Assembly (NCBI RefSeq): GCF_000516985.1
Contig: NW_006917101.1
Span: forward strand, 1,852,834 to 1,916,833
Source: Pestalotiopsis fici W106-1
Lineage: Eukaryota > Ascomycota > Sordariomycetes > Amphisphaeriales > Sporocadaceae
Reading direction: 5' to 3'
DNA length: 64,000 bases
In this document: positions 23,949 through 37,878 of the stretch, in pieces
Layout of the letters: every line of letters begins with the position of its first letter
Position numbering within the stretch: position 1 is the first letter of the stretch
Program-made: the position numbers and the translations under genes
Notes under the pieces: generated by a model
Told to the model about the DNA's origin: nothing
Seen by the model: only the letters and a program-made list of their open reading frames with translations
Databases searched by the model: none

Positions 23949-23990
23949 GAGAGAGAAAGAGAAAGAGAGAGAGACAAAGAGACAGAGAGG
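23949..23990. repeat. GA-rich microsatellite
   Basis: Imperfect GA/AAAG purine run on the plus strand (pyrimidine on the minus strand). Confidence 0.75.
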
Positions 23991-25510
23991 CAGGTATCGA
24001 GGACGAGAGCGACACTGCCTCGTGGTGGATCACAGGGTCTTGTTGAAAGTTTAGAGGCGCCGGCGTACTTTTTTAGCCATCATATCATGTAGGTAAAATG
24101 CTCCATATATTCAAAGCTAGGTAGCTTGTACTTACCTTGCTAACTGCCCAGTTTTCAATGTTTTCTTCAATCGGGGGCCACTGAAATGGAGCCCTCTTTA
24201 CCCTCCTCCAGCATCGAGATAGAGGTAGACTGATCAGGCTCGCATTGAGGAAAAAAAAGAGGGAGAGAAAACGAACCATGTGCTTCGGTCCGTCTCCATA
24301 CAAACGCGTCGGGGAAGACTGCACTTGACTTGCACGTTGGGGACGAAATGCACCGGATGTCCAGAACGCCCTCAGACGCGAGGCACCACGTCGATCATCT
24401 TTTCTGGCAAGGCTTTTTTGTGGTGTCTTTTCCTCCTCTTCTCCAGATTCAACCCAGTTCTCTGCCTATCAGGTCACGCCCACAGAGCCTCGTCATGGTC
24501 CCATCAAAGCCTTACAGGGGTCATGCTGGACGGCCATCTTGGGGGTTTGTACGAATTGACGAATGGCGAGGTGGCCTATTGTTTTTTGCTGCTCCGCTTC
24601 GAGCTAATAAATTTCCGTCAGATAATCATGGGATCCTGCTGTGCTACCCACCTCAAGCCTCGCACCCCAGTCTGATGCCGAATATGCTCGGTGGTATTGA
24701 TCCCGGATAACGACCCGCGGCTTCCATATATGTGATGTTGACTATTGTACGTACTGTAATATTCAAGTGCTTTTGGTTGGCGAGTATACCTACACACAAA
24801 ACACATGATCCCCATTGCTGCCAAGAGCGTTTCAATACATGAAGAAAACTATTCATGGTCCAGAACGTAGTGAATATTTTATAAATATTAAACCTTTCAA
24901 GCGAAGCCGCCCGTCTCCATGTATAGATCAGTCTCATCTAATTATGTAGACACAAAAAACAGAGCGTAGAAGACGACAAAAAATGCGTCTTCCTCCATCC
25001 TCATCCTTATTCCCACTCCCAAGTGATGAGTCCTGTGCCCCCCTTTTGTTTTAGAAGCCAATAGAATAAGGAGAATGCAAATGCTGCACGCCAGGGCATA
25101 TACACATATATGCCATGCAATGAAAGCAATGCGGGCAAAAGATCAGACAGCCGGCCCTCCCAAATACACCATATAACCATGTGGTGCTAGGTCTTCCATT
25201 CTTTTTTGTTTTTCCCCCCATCCAGATTAATCTACCCTTTCTTCCGTGATAAAACTTTTTGGGCCGTAATTAGTAGGAAATCCGTCGCCACTAGAGTTTG
25301 AAGGAAATCGAGCTCTGAAAATTAGGATCTCGTGCATCGTCGACCGGATAATGTCGATTTTAAATTACCCAACGAAGAAGAAAGAAGGCACAAAGACAGG
25401 AGGCCGAATGCTTTCGACCTCTGCCTCTAGGCCAACGCTTGAAAGGTCTGGTGTAAAAGTCTTCATAAATCGTGAGATCATTGCAAATATATGGAACCCT
25501 CCGGCGTGCA

Positions 25511-27375
25511 CTACGATTCGGAGGGTTGTTGTACGAAATGTGAGCCATTTGGAAAGCTTGCAACAGCGGCTATCGGTGGGTAGTCGTGATGGTACGCGGC
25601 GGCATACAAGGCCTTCTCTGCCATGGCACGAGGAGTCTTTACGCGACGGTATAAATGCTCGAAGTCGTCGGCGCGTGCTGCGGGTGTAATGAGGCTCTCG
25701 TTTGGCGTCGGACGAGGCGACATACGCAGAGCATCGTTGAGATCACCATCTGGTCGGCTACCCCATGAAGTCTTGACTTGAGTTAGCGTATTGTCCTCGG
25801 ATCGATGGTGTCTCAGATACTGACCTGGTTCAATGTAAAAAGGGCGTACAACTTGATCAGACCATGATAGTATCCGAAGATAATGGACACCGGAAGGAAG
25901 ACGAGGTCTTTGGGGTGGCGTCTGAACAAACCCAGAAGCTTGACCCATTTGGTGAAGCCAAACATCCACACCAGCTGCGAGACCAAAATGGCAACGCGCG
26001 TGTCGTGTTCCCACCCCTCGCTGCCCCACCACATGGCAAGAGGGATCAGCACATCAAAGACGAACGCCAGGGAGGTAAAGGTCGCAATGTGCAGGGCGTA
26101 AGTGCACCACGGTTGTTGCCTATTTCAAAGAGTCAGGTTAGATTTGCATGTTCCAAAAAACGATTATTGTAACTAGATGGGGAGGTTTGCTCACCAGATG
26201 ACGTAGCACTCCTTGAACAGGCTGGTATAGTTGCTTCTCCAGTTGCTGCGTGCCCATCGGGAGCACTGGTAGAGAAACTTCATGCCAGTCTCCAAAGTGG
26301 TCTCAATCTCACACTCGTCTTCGTACTGAATCCAGGTTTTCCACTGGTGGCTCACGAGCCATCGGGTCACAAAGTTGTCATCATCGGCGTTAAGGGTGTA
26401 CTTTTGCCATCTTTCGTTCTTGAATCCATCCAAGAATGCTTGGCTCTGTAGAATCTCGGCTCTGTAGGCGCCAGTGCGGCCAGACATGCAAGAGGTTCCT
26501 CCATCCATTTTGTGGGTGGCCGAGATTTCAAAATTGCGTCGCTCAATGTAAGCTGCACCAAGCCAGTTCCAGCTTTGCTGGATCCACGAGCCGTCGCGTT
26601 CTCTGCGGACACGTTGGCAAGTACCAACGCCACCAATCTTTTCATCTTCAAAGGGAGCCAGGATCCAAGGCATCAAAGTCGAGGGCCAGGTAACATCGTC
26701 ATCTGCCATGATAATGAGGCGAGTCTTGACCTGAGGAAGGGCTTCGCATACTTGCAGGCGCTTGTTGGCGATGCTGCTGCACAAGACACGGATATTGCGC
26801 GTTGACAGGGTTCTGACTAGCTTCTCCAAGCTATCTTGCTTGTCGAAGGTCGTTACCAAAATGAGCTCGTGGGGCTTGCAGGCAAGAATGCTTTCCAGAG
26901 AGGGTTTCAATTCTTCAAAGCAATTGTGGATAGTGGGGATGACCACGGTCACATCCTCGGCTGTGTACGACGGCTTCTCAGGAATTGGTTTCGATTTGTA
27001 CGTCCAATGGCTGAAGCAATGAACAATGAGTCGAATATAGCGATGGAGCCTTTGAGCAACAATTAGCTTTTTGCAATTCCTTTTTGTTTTGTTTTTTTTC
27101 CCTCCCTCTCTCTTGATAAAAAATTTAAAGCGACCAATAGGATGCAAGAGAATTGGCATTCTTGGGGGTGTTGGAGTCGGCAGGTTTGGGGTCAAAAAAT
27201 TTCAGGCTGGTGGAGGGGCATTCTCTGGCGTGCACATTTTGAGGGGAGGGGTGGGAACATACCATAGGATGATAGCGGTCCAAAACCAGAAAGTCGGCGA
27301 CTGCACCAGATACCGCATACAGTCAGACACGGCCTGCCACATGGTGTCGAGCAGGGATGACATTGGGTTTTCCAT
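25511..27375 (-). CDS. Family 2 glycosyltransferase, CPS1/GT2 polysaccharide synthase-like
   Basis: Processive inverting glycosyltransferase expected in the plasma membrane, making an extracellular or wall polysaccharide. Four exons: 27263-27375, 26195-27049, 25825-26119 and 25511-25771. All introns are GT..AG and in frame, giving 507 residues. An N-terminal hydrophobic segment (about 25-50, split by intron 1) precedes the GT-A domain starting DVTVVIPT at 70. The catalytic Asp motifs are ADDDVTW (D154-D156) and NADDDNF (D260-D262), with the processivity motif Q-x2-RW at Q299, R302 and W303. Exon 3 encodes several membrane helices, ending KLYALFTLNQ, and exon 4 starts TSWGSRPDG, a C-terminal motif shared with chitin/hyaluronan-type synthases. 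Fungal members are annotated as polysaccharide synthase Cps1; the Zymoseptoria/Fusarium homologue GT2 is needed for hyphal extension on solid surfaces (established knowledge). The product polymer is unknown. Both flanks are very gene-poor. Confidence 0.92.
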
Positions 27376-30300
27376 CTTGGTTTTTTTCTTTTCTTCTCTT
27401 TCTCTTGTTTGTCTCTTTTTTTATTGCCTCTTGTATTTCAAATGAGTGCAATTGAGATGCCCTGGGTCTCCAATTTAAAAGACCGGAGAGTAGGCGTGTG
27501 GGTCGGACCGTTTTTCCACAGTCTAATGGCCCAGATTATGTTGTGAGGTGAGGTGAGAAGATGGGGTGGCCAAGACAGATTCTGTCATCGGATTGTGAGA
27601 ACTGTGTTCTGTGGATGCCAGCTTTGGAGGTTTTTCTTCAACTGCTCGATCGAGACACAAGACGAGGAGAACCACGGGTCTGTTGTTCCCTATCTGTTCT
27701 TTCTTTCTTGGCTGTTCTTGGATTCGTGACCAATGAAGAACGGGCGAGGGTAGATCACCGAGATTAGCACAATCTTCCCGAGTTGTTGCTTCACGTTTTG
27801 ATTATGCTGTAATCCAGATCGTGGTATTCCTTTTCAGGTGTATATACCGTCGAGATGAAGAATTACACATGCAAAGACCAAAAACGAATGGTGTTCACTG
27901 CCGCCAGGAGATGCGCAGATGTTTGCTCGAGAGGAGAGAGATGATTCGTCGAGAGAGATAGGCCCAACAACCGCAGTAACCCAAATACTGTACAGAGGAC
28001 AGGAAGACAGACAGAATTCGTAGTTTTTAAAGGAAATAGTCCATTGCCCAGTGGACCTTTATTTTGAAAAAAGACAAGAAACGAGAGAGAAGGGGTTTCT
28101 AAGAAGATAGGCAAGATCGAGGGGAGGAGATGGATCAGAACTGGATACCGGAGGAAAGCATCAGGATATATAGGCCAATGCAGCGCGATATGGAACCACC
28201 TTTTTCGAGCAACGGTCAATAACGTAAACGATGGGTTAAAACGCAAGGAAACGGATACGGCCTGCTTAGTGTCTAGACTGGATTGACGAAAAGAGACCAG
28301 AGCACATTCGGCTGTCGATGGCAGCAAGCAAGAAAGTACTTGGGAGAAATGTGAACAAGACGTGCATAGTAGTAGTACTACTACTTGCTCCTCCTACTAC
28401 ATAATGACTAGGTGCCATTCATTACTTAGCTAGGAATGTCTGGCTGAGAGTAAAAGGTATTTTTTTTTATTTCTATTTTTTTTTTCCCTCTTCGATTGGG
28501 AGGAGGATGGGGAAGGGGGGGTCAGAGGTAAGGCAGGGTACAGTAGGTAGGTAGTAGTCTGGTCGCCAGGAAGAAAAATAAGTAGTGGTTGTCGTGGGTA
28601 GGTACTTACCTAGTTTAGTGGGTATCGGCCCACGGACGACGGGCTACATGCCTCCAACCATAGCGTATTTTTTTACGCCTACCTACCTTACCTACCGGCC
28701 TATCTTTCTTAGTAGTGTGAGCAAAGTAGCCACCAGACAGCCCAGCGACTTACCTAGGCCGCCCGACTTGACCCAGCGCTCAATCGAGTAAGTACAAGTC
28801 CCCTCAGCAATGCAACGGCTGACCAAAAGGACCACCTCCGACTAGTAGTAGTAGTATACCCATGACGAGGAGGAGGTTCGCCGGCCCGGGACTAGGGTTG
28901 AGAGTGTGAGTCTTTTAAGCAGGGAGTTGGGCTGGTCCGGCCACGCCCAAGGACACATCTCGTACCTAGGCATCTGCGCCCGCGGTTTTCTGTTGCTGTT
29001 GCTGCATCCTGATCGACTGCTCGGAAACCCTCGTTCGAGATTCATGAACAAATTTGGCCTGTAGTAGTTGAATCGGTGGCCCCTGCTGCCCCTCCCTCGC
29101 AGTAGACTGCAGAGGACCCTGGGTCATGCTGCATCACCCTGGCCAGAGGGGGTGTGGTGGGGTTGGCCTGCGCCTACAAGGGCCCTGCTAAATGAAGCGG
29201 CGTAAAGTGGACAGACAGGGAACGGGAGGGGGGGCAACAGAGAGGACCGGAGGGCAAGTAATTAGAACGGGGCCAGAAATAATAATTAATTGTTAATATT
29301 ATTAGAATTGGGAAAGAGACAAAAGAGAGGCGTCAAGAAACGATGATTGTATCGAGATCACAGGTATCGAATAGCACAAGTAATAATAAGATTGTATAAG
29401 ATCCAGGGGTTCACAAAAAGCAAAGACGAAAAATTAAGAATAAACCACAAAGTCGCGCCGCTGCATCTGCTGCCGCATCTGTCAACGCTCTCGGCCCTCA
29501 CAGGCGAAAAAAAAAGCTGCACAGTACAGGCGTGGAGCGGCTTGGGGAACGATGCAGTACATCCGCGGTACATTGAATCTGTATACCCTGCAGTCCTCTA
29601 GAATCAATCAATGCCAGCAGCGCCTCCTCAGCCGAACTTCTTACTCGGCCGTTAAGCTTGTATCCTGTCTCGTTTCTTGCTGCCCGGGCAGGGTCTTGGG
29701 AGAGAAAGGGATCCCGTCATTCAAATGCTTGACAATGAGTAGCCGTGCATAATTGCACTTATGTCATTGGGCTTGCGGTTTGAGGTGGGAGGCGAATGAG
29801 AGTTCCTATATGCTGCTGCTATTGCACAGGCCCTTGAACTAGACGATTCGGTTGGCTGGAATGAGAGACAACTTGCGTCCCGCCCACGCAACGAGGAGAC
29901 CCGGGTATGTCATCACATATGAATGTATATATATGTACGAGTGTGTGTGTATATATATGCGGAATAAGTCTACATGATATCCGTGTGAAATGATACAACT
30001 TGAGAGAGTCGCATCAAGCCGTATGCGTTGATGTATATCTTGGGGAAATGGTGGATTTATGGATGCACCAAGAGCAGGTAATATAAGCGCTATGTATTAA
30101 TGTACGCATAGGTAGGTGGTGCAGATAAGTATGTAGGTATTGATGTATACTACTTACTTGGCTATTTAAACTAACCATGTATGTCACTTCGCTCAAGCAA
30201 CAGCGCCGCCGCTTGTGACATGGGCACAATACTGACTTAGCTGTACCTACCTCCTCAAACATATGCACGGAGTAACTTAACAATAGGCGAAGATGCCGGA

Positions 30301-33300
30301 GGACTCCAAGGTTCTCGAATGCGGTAAAAGCGCCCTTTCGTCACGCAATCTATTCCTGAGCAGGGTCCTCTCGGATATCGAGATCTGAACTCGCAAGGTC
30401 GAACAAAGCCAACAGTATAGGCGCATGTGTTTGAATGTGAGTTTGTTTCATCAGTACGTCTGGGGAGGCAAACCCCGAGGGCAACGAGGGAGACAAGAAG
30501 AAGGAGACAACATGGAGGAATGAATGATTGTAGCATCCATGGATATGGATTTGTGAGCTTGTGGATGGGGCCAGAAAGCGCAATCGGATGATAACGGTTG
30601 GTTAGCCAAATTCGAGCTAGCTAGTTGTTTACCATGCTAGCCTACGCCGCCAGCCAGTTGTCCGACGGCTCTTTTTTTGCTCTCTGCTCTTCTTTCGCCT
30701 TTCCCCATATCAAAATGGATTGCACCATACAGATGCCTTACATAACTCACTGGTCTTTCTCCATACAAGACTATGGCATACACTAATGTACTGACCTGAT
30801 GCTGGCCACCTACCTAGCTAGTAAGCGCGTACAGCAAGTTAGTGACTTGGTACAAGCAAGGTAGAGATAGGCAAGATAGTAGGTACTTTGAGCTGAGCAC
30901 CATGGTGGATACAACAAACAAGTGTTGTCTCCCTCTCTGGTTGCGAAATAGCCCAGCTCCAGGTGCTCCATGAATGCTCCATCCCAACAATGGAGCCAGC
31001 CCGGTCTTCAATCTCAGAGATCCATCCCGCCCCAGGCCAAGCTCTGCGAAGCGCCGCGTCTGATCTCGCAGGGCCCATCTACGGCAGCGGGCGGGCAATA
31101 ACGGGCCATCGTGACCCTCGAGTCGCCGCCTGGTCATAGCTACTCGTCTGGCTGTCTAGCGCCGATCTAGGGAGCCTCACCCAATGGCCGTGCGACGCTC
31201 AACGAACCGAGCAGTACTACCTATGTACCTACCTGGCATCCTGGGGGTCTGGGACACGAAGCCCTCACTTACTGGATGGATGGTCCGATATTCGTTTGTC
31301 TGGCCGAAGGCTGGGACCCCGGTACGACGGGATGTGGAAGCAACGAGGCCGTTGATTTGTCGTATACTGGCTCGCCGAGTTGGTCGTAAAGAACGACGAA
31401 AGTCCTGGGGACGGAGGACCAAAAAAAAAAATCCATCAAAGTACGTACGTAGCTCTCCTCGCCAGTTTCCCAATTTCCATGTCGTGATTGTAAATTAGAT
31501 GGAGCCACTTTTATTTATTTTTTCTTCCTCCATATCGCCAAGGTCCCGTTCAAACATTGCCGAACGGCTTGCTGATGAAAATATCCCATGGCCGAAGAAC
31601 TGCCTCATGGGTATTGATTGCTCCGGGCCAGATCCCGTAGCCGGCTCGTGTGCATACAATGAATGATTCACCTTGACCTCACCGAACCCACTCGTGGCCC
31701 TCCAGAGCTTACCGTCATCGATGCAAGGCACAAAAAGGTGATGAGCGCAATGAGTCGACTGCTATTTTCAGACTGTCCAAGAACGCGCAATGCACATTGT
31801 AATCAAGCCACACGCAGCTTCTGGGGAAACAGGAATATCACGGCCCAGAGTGGTAGGTAGGTAAGTATCAAGGTGAGCATTGACAATATCCACGGGCAAA
31901 GAGTCTGACCGAGCAGCATCAAATACCTGTCAAGAAATTGACCTGCTCCAGCAAGACGACAGACATGAGCCAGGGCCCGGGATTTGATACGTAGCCAGGG
32001 AGAGATCAATGGCGTCTTGAGAGAATTATCTACAGATCCGGGCTTCACGTCTGTCGCCTTCCAGGTCCAGAAACCCAAGTACAGGTTGCAGGCCATTCGT
32101 TGTTGCTTACTTGCCTGGTGTGTTGTATATTCTCTATAGGGATGAATAAAGTACAAGCAAGACACGAGCGTGCACATTCCCTTGTGCACTATGAAACATT
32201 TCCGAATCTGAGCACCGAACAAGCATTCGGATCAGGCAAGGCAGGAAGGACCTCGGGGTGTTCCTTGACGGCTCATTCCGCGGCATGCTTGTTTCCCTCG
32301 TTCGCTCCCTCGCTCGTACGACACGACCCTACACAAAGCCAGAGCCGCATTTGCATTTGGCGTTGTCGCCTCGTGCCAGGTGCTTGTGTGTGTATGTGCG
32401 CGCGCCAAAAGACATACATACAGAAACCCCCATTGTCAGCCTCCCAGCTGGAGCCCAGCCAGTGCCCATCCAGTCCAGCCTCTTCTCCTCTGATGTCGAG
32501 ACAACTCCACCAATCTTTTTTATTTCCATCTAATGGCCCCGGCGCCCTGGCCTGAGTGCCCTGGCATTCCCCGTCCAACGGATCGCTATAATAGTGGCAG
32601 CAGCTTGGGCCCGCTGATCCCATTTATACGTACCTAGCCTAATCTGCACGGATTACTGCTCTGCTCTCCCTTTGCCATGCTCAATGGCAGAAACAAGAAT
32701 AACCGACCACCACGTCGCAATAAAAACAGACATGACCTCTGGCACCCCCCCTGGCCACTGATATGAACTTTATTACAATGTCCCTGAGAGCACGTGCAAT
32801 CAACGCTTCCCAGCAGAATTGTATCGCTGGAGCTCCTCATGAGCGACGTTGTTTAACAGCATGGCCTGAAATGATCATGCAATCGGGAGATGACCTGCCG
32901 ATTCAGAGTATTATCCCGACGGGGCTTCTCTCCGCGCGTCTCCATGGGAAAGTTTGCATCCCAGTCTCAACTGGACTGGGGCGATGATCAAACCCTGGCG
33001 ACCAGAGCAATCGCTCGGTGTCCGCCCGGGGTTGTCGCACTACTAGAGAGACCTTGAACAGGGTTTGTTCTCTTGACCTCACAAGCAAGCAGGCAAGAGA
33101 AGATACCGTCGTCTTGCGAGCGCACCTTTGTGATCACGGATCCTTTCCAAATCGCAAATCGTCAAACAGTGCTGGCAAAAAGGAACGCCCCATGGCGACG
33201 GTCGCGCGCGGCTGTATAAAGTGCGAAATAGTCAGTACCAATGAGCAATTGGAGACTAGCAACGGCGACACCAAAAAGATCGGCTTTGTCATTTCGGGAC

Positions 33301-34565
33301 TTTATAATTGATCGACAGAGGTAAGCCATTGGCCAATGATGTGTTTTGCCGTGGCCGACTCTCGGGACTCTCCTTCAAATGCCCCGGCGTCTAGATCTTG
33401 GGCTTTCATGGTGTGGACGTGGGTATTCGTCAAGACCAATGAATGCTATTCTTGACGCTTGCGTGCCAAATGCGAGCAAACCACAAAAAAGACCATTGTG
33501 TGTTTGCTGACGCAACATGCGACATCAATTGTCAGCCGCATGCCAACATACTCCAACTACTACCACGTTTTTTGCTTTTTTGGATGCTGAAGAATGAAGA
33601 TTTGTTTTTAAGGTTCAAACGTGCACATGCCAAAGCAGACGGATTCATGAACAACCCACGTGGCATGAAGAAAAAGAAAATATGTCCTGACTGCTTGGGT
33701 TGTACTACCACCGAGTCGACGCGGTTCCTTCGCCTATTGGAATACTCGTCTCGGCAAGTGACAAGGAACCGTTTCTGGCTGCATGCGTCTCGCCATGCGA
33801 AGCCTCGCTCAACACCGAGATTAGTGGCGCTTCTTTTAGCAGGGTCACTTTTTTTCCCCCCTTCAATCCAGCAAAGACGATCTTTGCGTTCAAGGAATTT
33901 GAAGCCGTGTCGCGGGCTGCTTCGTACAAGACTCCTATATTGGAAGCTTTGACATCTCTATGTTTTGTGAGTAGTGGCAACTAGGTATGAACATTGTCAG
34001 AACATAATGTAGCTAGCAAAGCTCACACAGCCGACACTACCGGCCTCCACGCTCTGAAGAGATAAAGAGAGGGAAAGAGAGAGCTCAACGATGCCAAGCT
34101 CCACGGCCTATGGTACGCCAGGTATATTCTTGGTATGTGCTTTCTCTAACCGATGACATTGAACGCTGCTTTATAGTACATACATGGCCTTGCGACTATG
34201 TAACAAGAACGGTGGCTCATAAAATACGAAATTGTATTTTTGGTTGGTTACCTTGTCCATGCTCCAAGTTTTTCGCTCCGGGGCCCAGTGTATAGGTACG
34301 CTGCACACGATCCATCCATGACAGACAGACACACCAATTTTTCACAATGATACGAGTGGCTTTGACGAGTACGCATGCTTTTCCCGTCCAATGCATCTGA
34401 AAAATCCTTTACATACAGAAATCAAGATACGCTTGGTTGCATCAGGTGTTAGCGATGTGTGACGCCACGTCTGCAGAAGCTGTATCATTCGGAACTGGTC
34501 TAGCATGGATTTATTCCGTACACTATTACTCGTTACATGGCAACCCACTAAACTCAGGTGGTTAC

Positions 34566-34589
34566 CTACTACTACTACTACTACTACTC
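34566..34589. repeat. Trinucleotide (CTA)n microsatellite
   Basis: About eight uninterrupted CTA units, 90 bp from an AAAG repeat. Confidence 0.9.
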
Positions 34590-34681
34590 GCCAACCAGCC
34601 GGCGATGGATTGATTGATTGATGGCTTGCTTGCCTACATTGTACTTGCTTGGTTGCTTGCTTGGAATGAGCAACCACACAC

Positions 34682-34710
34682 AAAGAAAGAAAGAAAGAAA
34701 GAAAGAAAGA
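34682..34710. repeat. Tetranucleotide (AAAG)n microsatellite
   Basis: About seven perfect AAAG units followed by an A tract. Confidence 0.9.
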
Positions 34711-37700
34711 AAAAACCCCTACCTACTGCCTGCCTTTGCAACCAAGTTCATTTAGACCACATTGCGGCAGATGCAAGTCACCTAAATAGGACCCTCGGCA
34801 ATGCAAGACGTCACTATAGCCAGAGTCACTCATGTGTACCTATTCGGATGCAGGCAGAAAGTAGCATATGCAAGGACTTGCACCCTGGTCAAAATCATCG
34901 TCATGCTGAGAAGCTTGACAAGCGAGTAGGCACTGGCTTCTGGAACATGCGTGCGGCCGTCTCATGTGGCTACAGAGGAGGAGGCTCCGACGATGAGAGA
35001 AAAGTTGGGGGTTGAGTCTTCTCATGCCTGCCATGCAACAGCCCAGACTGGTGGGGGGGAAAGTAAAGAAGCAAAGACGACATGAGACGAAGGAAGACGG
35101 ATGGTGGTCGTTCTGGAAAGGTCTTGGTCCGTCGCACGTCGCTTTGACCCTACAGCAGCGAGGTAGGTCGAGCGATATACTGCATGCGATCATACCGCCG
35201 GAAGACGAGCCGCGCCCGAACTTGCATCTTCAGGAACAAGTTTATGTACCGAACCAGCCTGCAACGGAATTTACCTTGCAGAACCGGCATGCGTGTCATC
35301 TGTGGCCTCTTGGTCGCTCACTCCGACGAGATGAGGCAGCGGCTGGGAAGGGAAAAAAAAAAATTGTTTGCTCATTGTGAACGAGCCCAAAAGAGTGAGT
35401 GCTCGCAAAAGGCGGTTGAATGCTGCTGTCGCAGGGGGCAGCAACGCCATCGTCTTGCTTGCTGATCAGTGCAATTCAGCGCCAACCTCCCGGTCACAGG
35501 ACCTATGCAGAGAAAAACGGCCAATTCACTCCACCAGGAGAAAAAGACTAAACCTTGCCCACTACAAACCACATAGAGAAATTCTGCAACTGGTCAAAGA
35601 AAAGTGCCTACATGGGCAAAGACATGAGGTCCATTCCATTTCCCATGCCATGACCGCTTTGGCTACACCCCCCAATCCCTCTGCCTTTGCACAGACTGTT
35701 TCCAACTCTCGAGCATCGGACAGGATCCACGGCCGGCAGGACAGGCCGTGTTCCTGAATATCGAGCCTGGCAAGCTGGGGAACTGCACTTGGGACTACAG
35801 GGCATTTGGTAGCATCACCGACGAGCCCCTCCCAAATTGGCAATCCATACTTTCGCCTAGGCCTGGGGATCTTCCCGCCTCAAATTAGCGCGCTCATCAT
35901 GATTTGGGGTTTGTGGAGAAAGCGACACTGGGCTGTGTTTCTTTATTCTCCACGGACGACAAATCAGGTAACCCTGCTTGTCCGTACGTATACGGTAATA
36001 TTACCTACCATTTAGATTGACACTGATCCCTTCAGCCTTAAGGAAAAAGAAAAGAAAATACCACAGGTCGCGTTGCAACAACCTGGCAATTAATAAAGCT
36101 CGAGATTTACATTGCAGCGTTCCCGCAGTGGCTGAGCCGTTACAGGCATTCATGTTCGCAATGGGGAAAGAGAACCATATTACCTCGTCTCAGAACAACT
36201 CATACTATATCCATTCATACTCCAAACAACGGCCTTCTATAGACGGCAAATGACCAGTCCCTCGTGTAAACAAACATACGGCCGTTGATTACAAGGTAGA
36301 GGGAGATTGATACATGGTCAAGAGAGAGCCGCCCCGCCAAAAGTGAGCCAGCCATTGACAATCTGCAGACGGCTCATAGGTACTACTGCATATTGGTAGG
36401 CCAGGTCCTGTAGTCGACAGATATCCCTGGGGAATGAGGACCGAGGACATGTAAGTGGCCCATCCACATTTTCACAAATTGCCGTACAATCGGGGATATG
36501 CACCGACCAGGACGGCACTCGCGCACTATTGCCACGAGCTTTTGGCGGCAGATCTAGATGGTATTTGTTTGTACGACCAACAAGCTGCATTGCACTCACT
36601 CTTGTGCACCATTAGGGCGTTTGTTGGTATCATGGATAATAGCTATGTACCTAGTAGGTAATGATGCCTGCCCGCACTTGCGCGCCCACACTTACAGCAT
36701 TCCTATTTGACGGTAGCATTGATATAAGCTTAGGCACTGGAGCAATCTTGCATCGCGGAGTAAAATCTGACTGGTGGCTGTACCTACGTCAAATGAGATT
36801 TCCCATGGACTCCAGTTCTCCAGGAATGCACGTTTCTTTGGGTTTCAAAATTTCCCTTAGTTTTTTGACATACGAGCAAGTGTTGATATTGCATCGATCC
36901 TTGGAGATGGTTTGGCATCATCATCGTGCCATTCTGGTCTTGAATATGGTGGGAGAGTTTCGAGCTTCCCTTTACCGTGCCGAGGCTTTGCTTGGATGGT
37001 CCCAAAGAAGTTGCTCTCCAGATCCACCGCGGACCTATTACGGCCCTGTCCAGAACGAAGAGCGGATCGACAATTTGTTCAAGCACATTGGTTTATCCCG
37101 CAATATGGGCATAAAAAAAAAGACACATTCGAGACGTGCTCAATACAGCTTGAGATGTATCGGAAAAGTCACTATTACCCGGCATGGACTTTTCCCACAA
37201 GTCTAGTTCAGTCGTGCATGATGGCCTTCTTGCTTTGCTCTCTTCTCCCTCCCTTTGTACGGCATGCATTTCCTGCATCTGTTGAATTTTTTTTTTCCTT
37301 TATTCCTCTTCTTCCAATAAATGGCCATGTATGCATCCATTTAGCGGCCAGAACGAGAAGTTCCCCCCGGCAATGATGACCACACACGGCTTCTGCCACG
37401 CATATGAACAAACATTTCAGCCAACCCCCCCTCCCCTGCGACCCCAGAAAGCGGTAGAAGCGCTTAGCGACCACGCAACCTCGTGCTTTTTCTTTTCCAC
37501 TTTCTTACAATGCATACATACTTTTCTGGGTAAAGTAGTAGTACGTAGTAACACGTAACAGCAAAGTAAGCAAGGTACCTTTTTTTTTTCTGGACCTACA
37601 CTACAATTGGACACACATACACTACTGCAATAACCTTTTTTGAGGGAGAGCTCTATATTCGGCAGCTGCCAATGTCAAGGACGTACGTCCGAGTGAAACC

Positions 37701-37851
37701 GTTTCCAGACCCTGAACCCAGTGGGAAATTGGTCCACTCCACGGGAACAGGCAACGGGGAACGACTTTCGTGCTTCCGGTGGGTATCGAATCTGGGTGAC
37801 GCGGACCCAAGGGTTTGCGCGGATAAAGTCCACAAACATCACTCTGCAGAC

Positions 37852-37878
37852 AGTAGTAGCAGTAGCAGTAGCAGTAGC
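37852..37878. repeat. AGTAGC microsatellite
   Basis: Alternating AGT/AGC trinucleotides, about four hexamer units, no gene context. Confidence 0.85.

Larger units (their letters stand above)
15995..25510. other. 9.5-kb gene-poor region
   Basis: No open frame here has recognisable family features or convincing splicing into a protein. The first 1.2 kb (16.0-17.2 kb) is markedly AT-rich. From 17.2 kb there is a TATA-like element followed by a CT-rich leader-like stretch. Microsatellites lie at 18.20, 21.82 and 23.95 kb, and TACCTA/TAGGTA motif clusters at 22.35-22.40 and 22.96-23.10 kb. The rest is of ordinary base composition. Possible contents are a non-coding RNA, a distal regulatory region or relic mobile DNA; I could not identify any of them. 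Confidence 0.4.

Noticed and set aside
33443..33952. 169-codon plus-strand open frame
   Set aside because: No recognisable domain; the composition resembles translated intergenic DNA.
36661..37206. 181-codon plus-strand open frame in the large gap
   Set aside because: Random-looking composition, no motifs or signal, no splice partners, and overlapping open frames on the other strand.
37700..37830. GC-rich segment with GGGTATCGAATCTGGG, considered as an RNA gene
   Set aside because: No cloverleaf or 5S-like structure could be drawn by eye.
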